Under the pieces are notes generated by a model. It was not told the DNA's origin, searched no databases, and saw only the letters and a program-made list of their open reading frames with translations. The position numbers and the translations under genes were made by a program. DNA of 64,000 nucleotides, from the NCBI GenBank assembly GCA_964360255.1, contig CAYHVK010000017.1, positions 1 to 64,000 of the forward strand, given 5' to 3'. The DNA is from CAYHVK01 sp964360255 (GTDB lineage: Bacteria > Bdellovibrionota > Bdellovibrionia > Bdellovibrionales > UBA1609). Below are positions 60,599 through 64,000 of this stretch, piece by piece (the first letter of the stretch is position 1; each line of letters begins with the position of its first letter).

Positions 60599-61633
60599 TT
60601 GAAAAAAGCAGTGATTTATTTAAATTTAGGGACTCCGAAAGCTCCAAATGCTTGGGCCGTATCCCGTTACTTACGCCAATTTTTAATGGATCCTTTTGTC
60701 TTAGATATTCCGTATATTTTTCGCTGGCTTCTCGTCAATTTGATCATCGTGCCGTTTCGCTCAAGCCAATCAGCACACGCCTATAAAAAAGTTTGGCTTC
60801 GCGAGGGTTCGCCGCTTTTAATCAATTCGAAAAATTTAGTGGCTAAATTAGATAATTATTTGAAAAAGAATCACGGCGCTGCCTGGGATTGTTTTTTAGC
60901 CATGCGCTACGGTCAGCCATCTATTGAATCGGTTCTTCAAACCGTCGTCGCCAGCGGTTACAGCGAAATCTATCTTTTGCCGGCTTATCCACAATATGCG
61001 TTGTCATCAACAGAAACGGCTTTCGTTGAAGCTGAAAGAGTGATTCAACACTTAGGCTTTAAAGGTCCTGTTTATAAATTACAAGATTACTATAGTGAGC
61101 CCGGGTTTATTCATGCGGTGGCTGAAAAAATTAAGCAGGCTCAAGCTGATTTTAAGCCCGATCATATTTTATTTAGCTATCACGGTTTACCAAAACGTCA
61201 TTTGTCTGTACTTCACACTGAGTGTGTTTTTAATTCTGAGTGCTGCAATAAAGTTTGGGCTGAAAACCGCAACTGTTATCGTCATCAAACATTTATGACA
61301 ACACATGCAGTTGTGAAAGAGCTAGGATTAAAAGCAGATTTCTACTCATTAGCTTTTCAATCTCGTCTCGGCTCGGGCTGGATCGAACCTTTTAGCGATG
61401 TTGTTATCACTGATCTTGCAAAAAAAAATGTAAAGCGTTTAGCGGTGGTTTGCCCGTCATTCACGGCGGATTGTCTTGAGACCCTCGAAGAGGTCGCTAT
61501 TCGCGGTGAAGAGAGTTTTCGCCAAGCGGGCGGCGGTGAGTTGATGTTGATTCCGTGCGTGAATGACAGTGATCTTTGGGTTTCAGAACTCGCCAAGCTT
61601 TTACAAGACCCGACTAAAATGAATCTGCTTTGA
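60599..61633 (+). CDS. hemH: Ferrochelatase with internal four-cysteine cluster segment
   Basis: About 344 residues from a TTG at 60599 with GAAGAGG upstream; a start at 60536 would overlap hemY. It has VIYLNLGTPKAPNAWAV, YPQYALSSTETAF and the catalytic His in FSYHGLPKRHL. Cys209, Cys215, Cys216 and Cys226 lie within 18 residues right after this, the arrangement reported for a class of bacterial [2Fe-2S] ferrochelatases with all ligands in one internal segment (known from Myxococcus). It inserts Fe2+ to finish heme. Last gene of the operon. Confidence 0.94.
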   Translation: MKKAVIYLNLGTPKAPNAWAVSRYLRQFLMDPFVLDIPYIFRWLLVNLIIVPFRSSQSAHAYKKVWLREGSPLLINSKNLVAKLDNYLKKNHGAAWDCFLAMRYGQPSIESVLQTVVASGYSEIYLLPAYPQYALSSTETAFVEAERVIQHLGFKGPVYKLQDYYSEPGFIHAVAEKIKQAQADFKPDHILFSYHGLPKRHLSVLHTECVFNSECCNKVWAENRNCYRHQTFMTTHAVVKELGLKADFYSLAFQSRLGSGWIEPFSDVVITDLAKKNVKRLAVVCPSFTADCLETLEEVAIRGEESFRQAGGGELMLIPCVNDSDLWVSELAKLLQDPTKMNLL

Positions 61634-61643
61634 TTTATGACTG

Positions 61644-61662
61644 GGCGCCCCAAGGCGTCTTT
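61644..61662 (+). terminator. Possible terminator after hemH
   Basis: GGCGCC (61644-61649) and GGCGTC (61654-61659) pair (one G-T) across a CCAA loop and are followed by TTT. It is weak but lies ten bases after the stop of the heme operon. Confidence 0.3.
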
Positions 61663-61749
61663 AGCAGAAAATCCGCTCTGATTTTTTAGAACTGACAGTC
61701 TTGCATTTTCATGATGATATTTAGAGCTATTCATACCTAAGGGCTCCTT

Positions 61750-62724
61750 ATGATTTATAATAATATTCTTGAAACAATTGGCCACACTCCGCTTGTGCGT
61801 TTGAACCGCGTAGGAGCCGATCTCAGCTGCAATCTTTTTGCAAAATGCGAATTTTTGAATCCCGGCGGATCGGTTAAAGACCGCATCGGTTATCGCATGG
61901 TTTTAAAAGCCGAAAAAAGCGGCCGTATTAAAAAAGGCGACACCTTAATTGAGCCCACATCTGGTAACACGGGTATCGGTATTGCACTCGCAGGCGCGGT
62001 TCTTGGTTACAAGGTGATTATCACAATGCCAATGAAGATGAGTCGCGAAAAGCAGGTTGTACTCGAAGCTTTAGGGGCTGAAATTATTCGTACGCCCACA
62101 GAGGCCGAATCATTTGCACCAGAGAGTCACATCATGGTGGCGCGTAAGCTCCAGAAAGAGCTGCCCAATGCTCACATTCTTGATCAATACGGCAACCCAG
62201 AAAATCCGGCGGCTCACTATGAAGGCACCGCTGAAGAAATTATTGAAGATCTTGATGGCAAAGTGGATATGGTTGTGGTCACGGCCGGGACAGGCGGAAC
62301 ACTTACAGGTATCGCTAAAAAATTCAGAGAAAAGCTGCCGAATTGCAAAATTGTCGGGGTTGACCCTGAGGGTTCAATTTTAGCAGGTCCGGGTGAAGTG
62401 AAGAACTACCTTGTTGAAGGTATTGGTTATGATTTTATTCCGGATGTGATGAAAGATGCCCCTGTTGATCGCTGGATTAAATCCAATGACCGTGAGTCAT
62501 TCAAAATGGCGCGGCTATTGATACGCGATGAAGGACTTCTCTGCGGTGGCTCATCAGGAGCGGCTTTATACGGAGCTTTGATCGCCGCTAAAGACTTAAA
62601 AAAAGACCAGAACTGCGTGATCATTACTGCCGATGGCGTTCGCAATTACATGACAAAATTTGTGGATGCTAATTGGCGCAAAGAATTTAAAATGGATGAT
62701 CAGCTTCCACCAAGAAAAGCTTAG
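61750..62724 (+). CDS. Cystathionine beta-synthase / cysteine synthase family enzyme
   Basis: A 324-residue fold-type II PLP enzyme. TIGHTPLVRLN, PLP Lys43 in PGGSVKDRIG, SGNTGIGIALAG, TAGTGGTLTGIAKK and CGGSSGAAL are all present. KMSREKQVVLEALGAEIIRTPT and the DGVRNYMTKF end match cystathionine beta-synthase cores better than CysK, but the C-terminal CBS-domain pair is missing. It makes cystathionine from serine and homocysteine, or cysteine from O-acetylserine. The rimK-type gene follows five bases later. Confidence 0.88.
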   Translation: MIYNNILETIGHTPLVRLNRVGADLSCNLFAKCEFLNPGGSVKDRIGYRMVLKAEKSGRIKKGDTLIEPTSGNTGIGIALAGAVLGYKVIITMPMKMSREKQVVLEALGAEIIRTPTEAESFAPESHIMVARKLQKELPNAHILDQYGNPENPAAHYEGTAEEIIEDLDGKVDMVVVTAGTGGTLTGIAKKFREKLPNCKIVGVDPEGSILAGPGEVKNYLVEGIGYDFIPDVMKDAPVDRWIKSNDRESFKMARLLIRDEGLLCGGSSGAALYGALIAAKDLKKDQNCVIITADGVRNYMTKFVDANWRKEFKMDDQLPPRKA

Positions 62725-62729
62725 TTTTT

Positions 62730-63641
62730 ATGAAAATTTGCTTACTCACAACGTCACCGAATAATTACTCAAATCGCCGTATGATTTTTGAAGCGGAAAA
62801 GCGTGGGCATACTATTGAGCGAGTGAATTATTTAAAATGTTATCTGCGCGTTTCTTCAGATGGTGGCTCGGCGCTTTTTTATAATGGGCGAAACCTCAAT
62901 GACTACGATGCGGTGATTCCGCGTATTGGTGCAAGCCATACTTTTTTTGGCACATCAGTGGTCCGCCAGTTTGAAATTATCGGCACCTATTGTCTGAATG
63001 GCTCACTAGGGATTTCTCGCTCTCGTGATAAACTGCGCTCGCTTCAGACCTTGGCACGTAAATCGATTTCAATACCGTCCACAGGTTCAACTCACTCCAC
63101 CAATGATGTCGGTGGCCTTATTGATACTGTGGGTGGGGCACCACTGGTGATTAAGCTCCTTGAAGGAACACAAGGTCTCGGGGTGGTTCTAACTAAAACT
63201 CACAAAGCGGCAGAGAGTGTGATTCAAGCTTTCTCGGGCTTAAAGTCTGATATTTTGGTGCAAGATTTTATCGGCGAAGCGAGAGGCTCAGATATTCGAG
63301 TTTTTGTCGTGGGTGGTAGAGTTATGGCCGCGATGATGAGAACTGCGGCTAAAGGTGATTTTAGATCTAATGTCCATCGCGGTGGCTCGGCCAAAAAAAT
63401 TCGCATCACTAAAGCCGAAGAAAAAATGGCGATTCAATCCGCGCGTGAGTTAAAACTCAGTGTGGCAGGTGTCGATATTATTCGCTCGAGCAAAGGGCCA
63501 ATGATCCTTGAAGTGAATTCATCACCAGGCTTAGAAGGAATTGAGAGTTCGAGTCAGGTCAACGTGGCTGAGAAGATCATTAAATATATCGAGCGTAAGC
63601 AGTCGAGTAAGCGTAAAGAAATAAAAGACGTTCAAACTTAA
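62730..63641 (+). CDS. rimK: RimK-family ATP-grasp ligase
   Basis: A 303-residue protein of ATP-grasp fold: AVIPRIGASHTFFGTSVVRQ, RDKLRSLQTLARKSI, PLVIKLLEGTQGLGVVL, QDFIGEARGSDIRVFVVGG, AKGDFRSNVHRGG and ILEVNSSPGLEGIE. RimK enzymes add glutamates to ribosomal protein S6; close relatives ligate other amino acids to peptides or F420. Which is made here is not clear. It starts five bases after the previous stop but has no good ribosome-binding site. The next gene follows 30 bases later. Confidence 0.93.
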   Translation: MKICLLTTSPNNYSNRRMIFEAEKRGHTIERVNYLKCYLRVSSDGGSALFYNGRNLNDYDAVIPRIGASHTFFGTSVVRQFEIIGTYCLNGSLGISRSRDKLRSLQTLARKSISIPSTGSTHSTNDVGGLIDTVGGAPLVIKLLEGTQGLGVVLTKTHKAAESVIQAFSGLKSDILVQDFIGEARGSDIRVFVVGGRVMAAMMRTAAKGDFRSNVHRGGSAKKIRITKAEEKMAIQSARELKLSVAGVDIIRSSKGPMILEVNSSPGLEGIESSSQVNVAEKIIKYIERKQSSKRKEIKDVQT

Positions 63642-63671
63642 AAGGTCGACTTTACGATATCGGCGCCACGT

Positions 63672-64000
63672 ATGAAGTTTGCACAAATCAATTATAATGA
63701 AAAAGTTTTTACAGCTGAGGTTCGTGGTGATGGAACCTTACTCAGCTCGCCGGTGCGCACACTCATCGAGTTTGTTTATGCGCACCACACTTCAAGTGCC
63801 CGCTACATTCTTCGTCAGCCTATTATTCTCAATTATGAACCTTCGGTTTTTGAGAAGGCTTTGATTAAAGTTGCGGCCAAGCGTTTTCGGATTGAGCTCG
63901 ATCAATTACCTGCAAACAAAGTCATTCGCTGTGAACCTTTGCCCCATGAGCCCGAAGAGGGCTTTGATTCTCTAGCTTTTAACTCACAAGCTGAGGTGAT
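63672..64000 (+). CDS. Unknown protein, cut by the window edge
   Basis: The ATG at 63672 opens a frame with no stop to the window end (109 complete codons). It begins MKFAQINYNEKVFTAEVRGD and continues through a His/Arg-rich segment (VYAHHTSSARYILRQ) without a recognised domain. Thirty bases after rimK on the same strand, so possibly in its operon. Neither a signal peptide nor a membrane segment is seen in this part. Confidence 0.65.
   Translation, partial: MKFAQINYNEKVFTAEVRGDGTLLSSPVRTLIEFVYAHHTSSARYILRQPIILNYEPSVFEKALIKVAAKRFRIELDQLPANKVIRCEPLPHEPEEGFDSLAFNSQAEV

Noticed and set aside
1..64000. CRISPR array, prophage, insertion sequence or integron
   Set aside because: No regularly spaced repeats, transposase, integrase or phage structural genes were found on either strand.

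Overview
The window is a gene-dense stretch of a Gram-negative bacterial chromosome, most likely from the Bdellovibrionota (Bdellovibrio-like predatory bacteria). This is inferred from the gene mix: SpoVG in a Gram-negative genome, RNase Y, a long Bat/MoxR operon running into lytic transglycosylases, many lipoproteins and outer-membrane-type proteins, and a Bdellovibrio-style HNH protein. No phage, CRISPR array, rRNA operon or intact insertion sequence was found. Two tRNAs are present: Gln (TTG) at the left edge and Arg (TCG) near 43.3 kb.

Layout. 0-2.5 kb: tRNA-Gln, spoVG with a clear terminator, an orphan antitoxin-like XRE regulator behind an unusual inverted repeat, and a PhoD-type phosphatase. 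2.7-5.9 kb (minus): an envelope quality-control operon with a protease-dead HtpX-like membrane protein, a DUF1844 protein, an HtrA protease and a DUF2007 protein. 6.0-15.8 kb (plus): moxR, DUF58, a membrane protein, batA, batB, batC, batD and a Slt-type lytic transglycosylase, mostly coupled by 4-base overlaps; mltD follows from its own promoter. 17.5-29.6 kb: mrp, a J-domain-like protein, glyS, ppdK, smc, ftsY and a Na/Pi-cotransporter-like gene. 29.6-31.5 kb: an AT-rich accessory patch with repeats and an HNH gene. 31.5-36.3 kb: zapA, 5-formyl-THF cyclo-ligase, rny, tyrS and a ferredoxin with a long RG/QN-rich tail. 36.3-43.3 kb: an A-type Fe-S carrier, a cysteine desulfurase, an acyl-CoA dehydrogenase, a eukaryotic-type AdoMet decarboxylase with spermidine synthase, trmH, a lipoprotein, queF and tRNA-Arg. 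43.4-52.9 kb: mainly envelope and hypothetical genes (a zincin, a barrel-like protein, a DTW protein, a large glycosidase-like protein, a hexapeptide-repeat protein, a hydrolase, three small low-complexity exported proteins, an RsmI-like methylase, a lipoprotein). 53.1-61.6 kb: a heme operon, hemA-hemCD-hemL-kinase-regulator-hemE-hemY-hemH. 61.7-64 kb: a CBS/CysK-type enzyme, a RimK-type ligase and a gene cut by the window edge.

The points most worth a second look are: the two-component system translationally nested inside the heme operon; a short HemA that lacks its dimerisation domain and overlaps hemCD by 83 bases; several genes whose -10 boxes lie so close to the ATG that their mRNAs should be leaderless; the dead HtpX-like protein beside HtrA; a Ser/Gly-rich insertion in the SMC hinge; the ferredoxin-RGG fusion; and an RNA-switch-like inverted repeat upstream of the XRE gene. 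No wholly new multi-gene system can be claimed from sequence alone.
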